The notes beneath the pieces were generated by a model that saw only the letters and a program-made list of their open reading frames with translations, did no database searches and was not told where the DNA came from. This document shows positions 14,309 to 21,680 of a DNA stretch of 57,901 nucleotides, in pieces; position 1 is the stretch's first letter, and every line of letters begins with the position of its first letter. The stretch comes from UBA11524 sp034104265 (GTDB lineage Bacteria > Bacillota > Clostridia > Christensenellales > Aristaeellaceae). Made by a program: the position numbers and the translations under genes. The stretch is from assembly GCA_034104265.1 (NCBI GenBank), contig JAXEEE010000039.1, positions 1 to 57,901 of the forward strand, given 5' to 3'.

Positions 14309-15976
14309 TCAGGTCAGCTGCTCCGGAGAGACCGCCACCGTCAGCAGCTCGAAGGGCTTGAAGGCAATCGTCTCTGCAACGCCCTCGCTGTCCTCGATGA
14401 GGTTTATCTTCTCCACCGGGAAGGGGAAGCGGATCACGCCGCGGCGGCCGTCCTGCTCGCTGAGGCGAATGACCAGCTTGCCGCCGTCCTCGCTGAGCTT
14501 CATGGCCTGCAGGTGCAGCCCGCTTGCGCAGATGCTCTCCCGCAGACAATCGGGCATCGCCACGCTCGCCTTGCGCAGGGGCACGTTGTACTGCATGGCG
14601 GCATCGTTGACCTTCGCGGCCAGGAAGTCGCCCTCGTGGGGCAGAATCACGCAGCAGAAGTCGTGATGCCCGATATCGGAGGTGATGTCCGGGCGGATGG
14701 TAGCCCGCAGCAGGCTCAGGCTGATCTCGTCGCCCTCCAGGCCCACGCCGTACTTGCCCTCGTTGATCAGCGCCACACCGCCGCCGCTCTCGCTCATGTC
14801 GCACCACTTGTGGTGGCACACCTCGAAGCGGGCCTGCTGCCAGGTGGTGTTCTTCGTCAATTCACGGCGGATGAAGCCCGCGCTGGTGTCGCAGACCAGC
14901 TCGCGGGTCAGCACCTCCGGGCCGAAGTTGATCTTCGCCAGCTTGTGCTTCTCGTCCCAGTCCACGATGTGCTCCACCTCGATGGCGCGGCTCAGGGCAT
15001 ACACGCGGATGAGCATCCGCCATGTGCTGCGGCCCGTGGACAGCACCGTCTCAAAGGTCGCGCTCACGCCGTCCTGACGCACGAGGTGCAGGGGCTCCGC
15101 CACGGTGATGGGCCGCTCCACGTCCTTGTAGTTGGGCAGGATATCCCAGGCGTCATAGTTGCCGGGGCGATCCTCATACAGGTGCAGCTTGTTGAAGCCG
15201 CAACCCTCCTTGACCCATTCCCGCTCCAGCTGCCTGTCGTAGAGGCTGGCAATGCTGCCGTCGGGATTGAAGGCAATGCGGTAGAAGGGCGTTTCCACCC
15301 GCAGCGCGTCGCCGGAAGCCGCAGCCTGCAGCCAGTTCTCCGCGCCCGCAGGCTTCGCCACCGCACCCGCCGTCAAGCCGGGCAGGCCGGGAATCGCCCA
15401 GTAGCCCCGCTCGCCATGGCGGATTTCCTCACCGGATTCATCCTTAAGGAAGGTGATGAAGTCCCGCTGCACGGGCAGGGTGTTGAAGTACACATCCCCC
15501 GCCGTCTCCGCCAGGATCGCGTCCAGCTTGTCGCTGATCTCCCGGTAGTCCGCCAGGGCGTCCTCGTACACGGGATGAATGTGGCTGCCGGGGAGAATGT
15601 CGTGGAACTGGTTCAGCAGCAGCTTCTTGTAGCACTCCCGCAGGGTATCGGCGGGATAGGGCCTGCCGGACAGGGCCGCCAGGCTGCAGCGGATTTCCGC
15701 CTCCCGCAGCTTGAACTCCAGCATGCGGTTGAGCCGCTTCAGCTCGCTCTTGGTGGTGAAGGTGCCCCGGTGCATCTCCAGGTACAGTTCGCCGTCCCAG
15801 GTGGCCAGGTCGGTGTTGCCCTCCAGGTTCTTGTGCAGGAATTCCGCGCCGCCGGTCATCTCCGTCTTGGGCATGATGCTCAGCTTCCTGAAGCGACGGG
15901 CCACCTCCAGCATCTCGGGGGTGCAGCCGCTGCCGCCGTCGCCGTAGCCGAACATGCTCAGGGTCTGGCCGCCCAC
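14309..15976 (-). CDS. GH38 alpha-mannosidase, C-terminal part (after in-frame TAG)
   Basis: A 555-codon open frame that continues the upstream GH38 reading frame without a shift. It contains the family motif FGYGDGGSGCTPEML at its start, then NQFHDILPGSHIHPVYEDA near residue 105, which supplies a conserved active-site histidine and aspartate, followed by the mid and C-terminal beta-sandwich domains (EVEHIVDWDEKHKLAKINF, HKWCDMSESGGGVALINEGKYG). Only one TAG separates it from the N-terminal part; no ribosome site precedes its first ATG, so it would not be made alone efficiently. Either a nonsense mutation, a consensus error or read-through explains the split. Confidence 0.8.
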   Translation of the reverse strand: MGGQTLSMFGYGDGGSGCTPEMLEVARRFRKLSIMPKTEMTGGAEFLHKNLEGNTDLATWDGELYLEMHRGTFTTKSELKRLNRMLEFKLREAEIRCSLAALSGRPYPADTLRECYKKLLLNQFHDILPGSHIHPVYEDALADYREISDKLDAILAETAGDVYFNTLPVQRDFITFLKDESGEEIRHGERGYWAIPGLPGLTAGAVAKPAGAENWLQAAASGDALRVETPFYRIAFNPDGSIASLYDRQLEREWVKEGCGFNKLHLYEDRPGNYDAWDILPNYKDVERPITVAEPLHLVRQDGVSATFETVLSTGRSTWRMLIRVYALSRAIEVEHIVDWDEKHKLAKINFGPEVLTRELVCDTSAGFIRRELTKNTTWQQARFEVCHHKWCDMSESGGGVALINEGKYGVGLEGDEISLSLLRATIRPDITSDIGHHDFCCVILPHEGDFLAAKVNDAAMQYNVPLRKASVAMPDCLRESICASGLHLQAMKLSEDGGKLVIRLSEQDGRRGVIRFPFPVEKINLIEDSEGVAETIAFKPFELLTVAVSPEQLT

Positions 15977-15985
15977 CTGCTTGTC

Positions 15986-17296
15986 CTAGTAGCTCTCCCA
16001 GTTCTCCTGAATCTGGCTGGGCATGTTCCAGGTGATGAAGTGGGTGGGAGGCACGCAGGCATACACGCTGGTGCCGTCGATGCCCTTCCAGAGGAAGTTG
16101 TTGTGGGGGAAGCGGTTGGTGTCGTTCCAGGTGGACATCTTGTTGGACACGAAGTAGTCCACGCCGCTCTTCTTGAGGATCTGCGGCAGGATCCAGCTGT
16201 TGCCGAACACGTCCGGCAGCCAGGCGTTGTCGATGGTCTTGCCGAAGGCCCGGCGGAAGAACTGCTGCCCGTAGAGCAGCTGGCGGATCAGGCTCTCCGC
16301 CGCAGGCACGTTGCAGTCCGGCTCCACGTACATGGCGCCCACCGGCTCAAAGCGGCCCTCGGCCACATTCTGCTGCAGCTCCCGGAACAGCTCGGGGTAG
16401 TACTTCTCCAGCGTCTCATAGGTGTAGGCCTGGGTGTGGGTGTAGCGGAACTCCGGGTACTGATCCAGGAGCCGCAGCTGAATCAGGATCGTGCGGGCGT
16501 TCTTCTGCACCGCGTGGATCCGCCGCCAGTAGTAGGCGATGTCCAGGTGGCTGTGACCCACCAGGGCCACGTCGCCGGTGCCCTTGTAGTCGGTGTTGGC
16601 GTAGATGTGCTTCTCCACATAATCCGCAGCGTCCCGGATGCCCTCGAAGGTGTCGAAGTCCACCAGATCCAGCGCGTGGCTCAGCTCCACAAAGAGGAAC
16701 TTGCGGTAATCCTCGTTGAAGTACTCGCAGTGGGCGATGTCCATCAGCAGGATGTAGTCGTACACCAGGCTCTGCACGTCCTCCCGGACAGTGGCCAGGT
16801 ACGCCCCATCAAAGACCTGCCGGCAGCCCCGGGAGGAAATGGCGGAGGGATTGCGCTCGTCATCGGGCTTGGAGCGGTTGTAGGCCTCGATCTCGATGTC
16901 CAGCTCCACAGCATCCCCGATGTAGGGCTGCAGGGGCATCAGCTCCCGGTTGGGATCCACGCCGCCCACATAGGCGCCGTTGATCTTCACGATCATCTCC
17001 GCCGCCGTGTGCAGGGAGAAGTACAGCTTCTTCCCCCGCAGATGCTCGGGGATGGTCACATGTCCCTTGATGAAGGCCGTACCGTCGGGGGTGAAGATCA
17101 TGTCGCCCTTGGTAAGGGGGCGGTAGTCCTCCGTGTAGTATTCGTACTCGTTCTCGCTGATCTGCCGCGCATCCCGGATGGACAGGTCGGTGATCTCGAA
17201 CTTCTCGTCATAGATGCCGCGCTGCAGCCAGGCAAAGCGCAGCTCCGTCCATTCCTCCGGCCGCATGCTGCGGCGGACGACCTTTACGTGTGCCAT
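15986..17296 (-). CDS. GH38 alpha-mannosidase, N-terminal part (ends at in-frame TAG)
   Basis: A 436-residue piece carrying an N-terminal beta domain and the catalytic GH38 domain: LVGHSHLDIAYYWR near residue 265 (zinc ligands) and NAWLPDVFGNSW near residue 360 (nucleophile aspartate). Full-length enzymes are about 1,000 residues, matching both parts together (995 codons). They cleave alpha-mannosides in the cytosol. The frame ends with a TAG at 15986-15988 between WESY and DKQV, where homologues read on. The start at 17296 follows AAAGGAG; the longer frame is upstream sequence. It follows the NifU-like gene by 23 bases, probably as an operon with it and the cupin. Confidence 0.82.
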   Translation of the reverse strand: MAHVKVVRRSMRPEEWTELRFAWLQRGIYDEKFEITDLSIRDARQISENEYEYYTEDYRPLTKGDMIFTPDGTAFIKGHVTIPEHLRGKKLYFSLHTAAEMIVKINGAYVGGVDPNRELMPLQPYIGDAVELDIEIEAYNRSKPDDERNPSAISSRGCRQVFDGAYLATVREDVQSLVYDYILLMDIAHCEYFNEDYRKFLFVELSHALDLVDFDTFEGIRDAADYVEKHIYANTDYKGTGDVALVGHSHLDIAYYWRRIHAVQKNARTILIQLRLLDQYPEFRYTHTQAYTYETLEKYYPELFRELQQNVAEGRFEPVGAMYVEPDCNVPAAESLIRQLLYGQQFFRRAFGKTIDNAWLPDVFGNSWILPQILKKSGVDYFVSNKMSTWNDTNRFPHNNFLWKGIDGTSVYACVPPTHFITWNMPSQIQENWESY

Positions 17297-17319
17297 CGTC
17301 GATCTCCTTTCCCTCTGCC

Positions 17320-17553
17320 TCAGGTGTCCTGGAAATACGGCTTGACCCGCACCGGCAGGATCCGGACGGTCTGCCCCAGATCCTTTTGAATCATTTCCTC
17401 CATCCAGGCGGTGCAGCGGTTCAGAATCGGGCACTTGGAGCATTCGCCGCGGAAAATCAGCTTCAGCTCATTCCCCTCCAGGGACACATACTCCACCCAG
17501 CCGCCGTCGCCCTGAATCCTCGGCGCAAGATAGCGCTCAACGTACTCCTGCAT
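17320..17553 (-). CDS. Small NifU-like cysteine-motif protein
   Basis: A 77-residue protein. Its core, GGWVEYVSLEGNELKLIFRG followed by ECSKCPILNRCTAWMEEMI, matches the shape of NifU C-terminal iron-sulfur scaffold domains, with a CxxC pair plus a third cysteine six residues on. The start follows GGAGG. It lies between a cupin gene and the GH38 gene with short gaps. NifU-like proteins bind or transfer iron-sulfur clusters, but this one could equally bind zinc. Its role among sugar genes is unknown. Confidence 0.65.
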   Translation of the reverse strand: MQEYVERYLAPRIQGDGGWVEYVSLEGNELKLIFRGECSKCPILNRCTAWMEEMIQKDLGQTVRILPVRVKPYFQDT

Positions 17554-17576
17554 ACAGGCCCTCCTTCCCAGACGCC

Positions 17577-17900
17577 TTACTTGATGAAATCCTCCCGCAT
17601 GGGGGTGAACACGTCGCAGAGGATACCCTCCTCCAGGCACTCGCAGCCGTGGAGGCTCCCGGAGGGCATCAGCACCGTGTCGCCCTGGTTCACGACCTTC
17701 GTCTCCCCGTCCACGGTGAAGGCGAAGCTGCCCTTGACGATGTAGGTCACCTGGGTGTGGGGATGGGTGTGCATGTTGCCCTTCGCGCCCTTCTCGAAGC
17801 GGATCTCGCACATCATGGTCTTGTCGTTGTAGGCCAGCACGCGGCGGGTGACGCCGGGCTCACAGTTGGTCGGGGTAACCGATGCGTTGTATACAAACAT
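17577..17900 (-). CDS. Cupin domain protein
   Basis: A 107-residue single-domain cupin. The first cupin motif is visible as HTHPHTQVTYIVKGSF (metal-binding histidines) and the second as GDTVLMPSGSLHGCECLEEG. Small cupins of this kind bind metals and sugars or act as isomerases or sensors. The start at 17900 follows AAAAGGAG; a frame 14 codons longer lacks a site. It appears to be the first gene of a cupin, NifU-like, GH38 operon, with a promoter about 40 bases upstream. Homologues often sit in polysaccharide-use loci. Confidence 0.85.
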   Translation of the reverse strand: MFVYNASVTPTNCEPGVTRRVLAYNDKTMMCEIRFEKGAKGNMHTHPHTQVTYIVKGSFAFTVDGETKVVNQGDTVLMPSGSLHGCECLEEGILCDVFTPMREDFIK

Positions 17901-17940
17901 GGCTTTTGCTCCTTTTGCCAAAAATGGCGTTGTTTTGACC

Positions 17941-17946
17941 ATTATA
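17941..17946 (-). promoter_or_regulatory. Extended -10 promoter for the cupin-GH38 operon
   Basis: Reading the minus strand, TATAAT is preceded by TGC, an extended -10. The -35 (TTCTTC, 17964-17969) is weak. Position fits the cupin start at 17900. Confidence 0.55.
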
Positions 17947-18002
17947 GCATACCCGCCCGGACGGAAGAAGCGCAGTTTTCATGATTTGCACAACACTTTC
18001 CA

Positions 18003-19817
18003 TCATTTCCGGGGGAAAGCGGGATCCAGGGGGATATGGATGCAGACGGTGTTGCGGTAGTAGGGGATGGACTCGAAGGTGATGTCCGCCTTCTCCCCGT
18101 ACTGCATGACGAGCCGCTGGTAGACGTTGTTCAGCCCCACGTGCTTCTGCTGGGCGGGGCTGGTATGCAGCACCTGCCGGGCGTGCTCCACGTCGATGCC
18201 CACGCCGTTGTCAATGACGGACAGCTGCAGCTCCTCCCCCACGGCATGGACGGCCACCTCGATGAACTGGTCGTTGAGCATCTGCCGGCTGCTGTCCATG
18301 TGGAAGCCGTGGCGGATGGAGTTCTCCACCAGGGGCTGGAGGATAACCTTCACCACCGGGTGCTGCAGGTACCCCTCGTCCACGGTGCTGGTGAAAATCA
18401 GCCGGTTGCTGAAGCGCACGTTCATGATGCTGATGTAAGCCCGCACATGCTCCAGCTCCCGCTCCACGGTGATCATGTCCTGCCCGAAGCTCAGGCCGAT
18501 GCGCAGGAATTCGCCCAGGGACTGGATCATGCGGGAGGCGCCTTCCGTGTGTCCGGCGTAGACCTCCATGTTGATGGCTTCCAGGGTGTTGTAGAGGAAG
18601 TGGGGGTTGATCTGCTCGGACACCACGCGCATCTCCGCCGAGGCCCGGGCCTCCTCCTCCTGCCTCAGGGCCACCATCTGGTGCTGCATCGTGCGGTACA
18701 TGGAGGCGATGGCATGGCTGAGCTGGCCCAGCTCGTCCTGCATGTGCAATGCCTCCCGGCCGTCGTAGGCGCCCTCCTCGATAGCCAGAACCGTCTTGTG
18801 CAGCTTGCGCACGGGGCGGATCATGTTGCGGGAGATGGGCAGCATCAGCAGGGACAGAAGCAGGATGCACCCCAGGCCGAAGAAGGGGACAATCTGCGTG
18901 ATGCGGTTCAGGGAAGCCAGCAGCTGGGAGCCGGGCACCAGGTTCACCACGAAGATCCGCGCGTCCGGCCAGTACTGCCAGAGCAGGTACTGCCCGTCCT
19001 GGACGATGATCCCCTGCTGCTCCGAGGAGTCGTCCGCGTCCTTCACCCGGGAGAGCAGCGCGGCCTCCTCAATGTCAGGATCGTCGGTGAGCAGCTGCCC
19101 GTCGGCGGAGAGCAGGTACATTTCCCCGCAAATGCCCTGGCTGGCGTAGGCCCGCAAATGCGTACGCAGGGCCTGGGTGTCAAGGAACAGGTACATGACC
19201 GCCTGGGCGCTATCATAGTCCGGGGCAATCATGGGACGGGTGCTGCCGGGCAGCACGGTCAGTGGGAAGGCCATGGGCACCACCGTCCGCTGGCCCACAA
19301 TGGGGCTGTCCCGCTGCGGCAGGAAGCTCACGCCCCCGATCAGCCCATGGTCATAGCCCAGATCCATGGGGAGGGTCGCCTCCTGCAGCCGTTGGGACAG
19401 GGGCTGGAAGCATACGCCCTCCCGGTTGACCATCAGGGCGGACACCGCCAGGGGATTGCGGCGGATCATGGCGTTGAGGGTGGTCTGCAGGCTGATGTTC
19501 AGCTGGGTCTGGGCGGCGCGGTCAGCGGTGACGCTCTCCGCCAGCAGCTTCTCGAAGTCCTCCGTGCCGCAGATGTCCACAAAGCCCAGCATGGTCTGCT
19601 CATAGTTGTCATGCAGGGCCGTGGAGGCCACCGAGGCGCTGACCTGGGCGTCGTCCAGGGATTTGGAGAGGAAATAGTCCCTCAGTAGCAGGTGCAGAAG
19701 CAGGAGCAGCACCATGGCCACCACAAGAATCAAAACCACCATCTGCAGCCAGATGCGGCTCATCAGGTGGGTGCGCGGATCCAGACGGGCCGCGCGCTGC
19801 TTGATGGATGTGATCAC
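18003..19817 (-). CDS. YesM-type sensor histidine kinase
   Basis: A 604-residue membrane kinase. A transmembrane segment at about residues 24-48 is followed by an extracellular sensing region to about 310, a second membrane segment (VPFFGLGCILLLSLLMLP), a HAMP linker, the histidine kinase phosphoacceptor region (SEQINPHFLYNTLEAINMEV, conserved His) and a C-terminal ATPase domain (LQPLVENSIRHGF, DNGVGID, GLNNVYQRL). It phosphorylates the adjacent AraC-type regulator in response to an extracellular sugar signal. The start is taken as GTG at 19817, overlapping the regulator stop by GTGA, typical of translational coupling. It probably controls the downstream GH38, GH28 and importer genes. Confidence 0.9.
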   Translation of the reverse strand: MITSIKQRAARLDPRTHLMSRIWLQMVVLILVVAMVLLLLLHLLLRDYFLSKSLDDAQVSASVASTALHDNYEQTMLGFVDICGTEDFEKLLAESVTADRAAQTQLNISLQTTLNAMIRRNPLAVSALMVNREGVCFQPLSQRLQEATLPMDLGYDHGLIGGVSFLPQRDSPIVGQRTVVPMAFPLTVLPGSTRPMIAPDYDSAQAVMYLFLDTQALRTHLRAYASQGICGEMYLLSADGQLLTDDPDIEEAALLSRVKDADDSSEQQGIIVQDGQYLLWQYWPDARIFVVNLVPGSQLLASLNRITQIVPFFGLGCILLLSLLMLPISRNMIRPVRKLHKTVLAIEEGAYDGREALHMQDELGQLSHAIASMYRTMQHQMVALRQEEEARASAEMRVVSEQINPHFLYNTLEAINMEVYAGHTEGASRMIQSLGEFLRIGLSFGQDMITVERELEHVRAYISIMNVRFSNRLIFTSTVDEGYLQHPVVKVILQPLVENSIRHGFHMDSSRQMLNDQFIEVAVHAVGEELQLSVIDNGVGIDVEHARQVLHTSPAQQKHVGLNNVYQRLVMQYGEKADITFESIPYYRNTVCIHIPLDPAFPRK

Positions 19818-20641
19818 GGCTTTTTCTTCTCCGAATGCTGATAGTCCGAGGGGGCGTGGTTGGTGACGTTCTTGAAGGCGCGGGAGAAGGAGCGGTAGTC
19901 CGTATAGCCCATGGCGTAGGCGATCTGGCTGACGTTCATCTCCTGCCGGCGCAAAAGCTCGCTGGCGTAGCGCATCTTCTCCTGCAGCACATAGTCGCGG
20001 AAGTTGCACCCGGCCTTCTGCTTGAAATAGGTGGTGAAGTAGGAGGCGCTCAGGTTGACGCATACAGCCACGTCGCCGGCCTTGATGTTCTCACTCAGGT
20101 GCTGGTGGATGTACTCCTTCGCCGCCTCAATGATGGGGTCGGCCATGCGGCGGGAGCGGTGGTGCTGCTCGGCATACTGGCCCAGGGTGTCCAGGAGCCA
20201 GGCGCGCAGCGTCTCCACCGAATGGAGCTGCTTGGCGGCCTCCGCAGGGGGCGGAATCAGCCGGGGCTCGTCGGGATGGCGGTTGTTCATACGCTCGCAC
20301 ACGCCGTGGATCAGCGCGGTGCAGCAGCCCCGCACATAGTCCGGCGGGGGCATTGGCACGAAGAACAGCCGGTCGATGTACGCGCCGGTCAGGGCAGCCA
20401 GATCATCCATGCTCCGGGTCTCGATGGCCTCGATGAGCCTGTCGTACACATCGCCCTCCGTGGTGACGGGAGGCGGCATCTGCGCGCAGATCACGCTGCA
20501 GTCGTACACATCCCCCGGCAGATGGTACAGCTCGTAGGCCGAGGCGCGCATGGCCAGGCTGAAGCTCTCCGCCGCGTGCAGCGGGGTGGCCACCCGGGAG
20601 CCCACGCCCGCGCAGCAGCGCAGGCCGTCCTCCGCCCGTAG
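19814..20641 (-). CDS. YesN-type AraC response regulator, C-terminal part (frameshifted)
   Basis: The C-terminal 275 residues of the regulator whose N-terminus lies at 20403-21215 in another frame. It contains a linker and then a complete AraC-type DNA-binding domain with two helix-turn-helix units (AAKEYIHQHLSENIKAGDVA, MNVSQIAYAMGYTDYRSFS, NVTNHAPSDYQ). The native sequence can be followed on both sides of a one-base discrepancy between about 20627 and 20650, so the parts were one gene of about 467 residues. There is no start codon with a ribosome site at the join. If the shift is real, the DNA-binding domain is lost from the product; a sequencing indel is equally possible. Confidence 0.72.
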   Translation of the reverse strand, partial: LRAEDGLRCCAGVGSRVATPLHAAESFSLAMRASAYELYHLPGDVYDCSVICAQMPPPVTTEGDVYDRLIEAIETRSMDDLAALTGAYIDRLFFVPMPPPDYVRGCCTALIHGVCERMNNRHPDEPRLIPPPAEAAKQLHSVETLRAWLLDTLGQYAEQHHRSRRMADPIIEAAKEYIHQHLSENIKAGDVAVCVNLSASYFTTYFKQKAGCNFRDYVLQEKMRYASELLRRQEMNVSQIAYAMGYTDYRSFSRAFKNVTNHAPSDYQHSEKKKP

Positions 20642-21215
20642 ACAGGGGAATGGCCACCGCGCACACGCAGGGCTGCTCCGGGTCGATCTGCAAGCCCAGC
20701 ATGCCCGCCCGCCGGTCAAGATCTTCCTGGCTGTGCAGGTCGTTGGCAATGAGCTGGTTGAGCAGGAACAGCCGGGAGGTCTTGAGGATGGAGGTCATCA
20801 CCGCGTCACTGCCGCGCATGTTGCGCTCCGCCATCAGCCCGGCAATCTGGTTGCGCAGCTCGTCCTCGAACTCCTGCATCTTCAGGGGCTTGAGGAAATA
20901 GGCCTTCACGCCGTAGCGGATGGCCTTCTGCGCCAGGTTGAAGTCGTCGTACCCGCTGAGGATCAGGAACCGGCTGAGGATGCCCTCCTCCCGGGCCTGG
21001 CGGATCACCTCCAGCCCGTCCATGCCGGGCATCTTGATGTCCATGATCACCAGATCGGGCCGGTTGCGCCGGATGGAGGCCAGGGCCGACAGCCCGTCCG
21101 CCGCCGCGTCGATCACCACGGCGTTGTAATCCCCCCAGGGAATGATTTCACGAAGGCCATTGCGGATGGCGGATTCATCGTCCGCAATGAGTACGGTAAA
21201 GGGAACGCTATTCAT
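20403..21215 (-). CDS. YesN-type response regulator, N-terminal receiver part (frameshifted)
   Basis: The receiver domain is intact: acidic pair in LIADDESAIRNGL (residues 9-16), phosphoacceptor aspartate in PDLVIMDIKMPGMDG near residue 58, the conserved serine in ILSGYDDF and lysine in YFLKPLKM near residue 108. After about residue 195 (VCAVAIPLS) the frame leaves the native protein and runs on as GC-rich nonsense to 20403. The natural continuation is in the neighbouring frame. The start follows GAGGAG and a good promoter. It would form a two-component system with the kinase downstream. Confidence 0.75.
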   Translation of the reverse strand: MNSVPFTVLIADDESAIRNGLREIIPWGDYNAVVIDAAADGLSALASIRRNRPDLVIMDIKMPGMDGLEVIRQAREEGILSRFLILSGYDDFNLAQKAIRYGVKAYFLKPLKMQEFEDELRNQIAGLMAERNMRGSDAVMTSILKTSRLFLLNQLIANDLHSQEDLDRRAGMLGLQIDPEQPCVCAVAIPLSTGGGRPALLRGRGLPGGHPAARGGELQPGHARLGLRAVPSAGGCVRLQRDLRADAASRHHGGRCVRQAHRGHRDPEHG

Positions 21216-21272
21216 TTCATCTGCTCCTCGCTCGCTTGCTGTGCAGCGTCCGAAAATATCCTGTTATGCACC

Positions 21273-21301
21273 AGTATACCGTAAACCCGAACGTTTTTCA
21301 A
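21273..21301 (-). promoter_or_regulatory. Promoter of the two-component regulator operon
   Basis: On the minus strand TTGAAA (21301-21296), a 17-base spacer and TATACT (21278-21273). It lies about 60 bases upstream of the regulator ATG. Confidence 0.75.
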
Positions 21302-21547
21302 CCGTCCCGGCAGGAGGACAGAGGAAAGAACGTATATGCAAACAAAACGTCCGGACGGTCTGAACCATCCGGACGCCCATCCCCCCTCGGCCCCCGCCGG
21401 GGGAGGCCCGGAGGGGGCCGAAGCCCCCGCCGAAACCCGCAATCACATCCAATCCGCATCCGAAGGCAGCTCAGCCGCAGGCGGCGCAGCCAAAAGCCGT
21501 CCGCAGGACTGCAATCGTATCCGGCGGCTCCGCCGCCGGGGCGGGTC

Positions 21548-21663
21548 GTTTTCCGCTCCGCGGAAAACTTTCCTTACACTCGCGAACGGCCGGGAGGGGC
21601 GCAACGCGCCCCGACCAGTGAGCGAGTGCAAACTCAAAAAAGTGGCCCGCAGGCCACTTTTTT
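21548..21663 (-). repeat. Terminator-linked structured element (family T), copy 2
   Basis: Read on the minus strand it starts 17 bases after the GH2 stop with AAAAAAGTGGCC/GGCCACTTTTTT (21663-21636), an excellent terminator. The second stem is CACTCGC/GCGAGTG (21622-21628 / 21577-21583), wholly different from copy 1 yet still paired. The third is the invariant GTTTTCCGC/GCGGAAAAC (21548-21568). An extra GGGGCGC/GCGCCCC hairpin is inserted in the second loop. Similarity continues to about 21480; bases 21302-21480 upstream are GC-rich with no gene visible. Confidence 0.8.
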
Positions 21664-21680
21664 GAACGCGCGCCAGCGCG

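Noticed and set aside
12162..14666. Plus-strand open frame of 834 codons
   Set aside because: Antisense to GH28 and runs on through repeat DNA into GH38; no coding signs.
15986..15988. TAG reassigned to an amino acid in this genome
   Set aside because: cinA clearly ends in TAG, so a general reassignment is unlikely.
14204..17389. Plus-strand open frame of 1,061 codons over the GH38 gene
   Set aside because: It mirrors the codon structure of the real minus-strand gene; composition (Val, His, Leu, Gly rich) is typical of antisense frames in GC-rich DNA.
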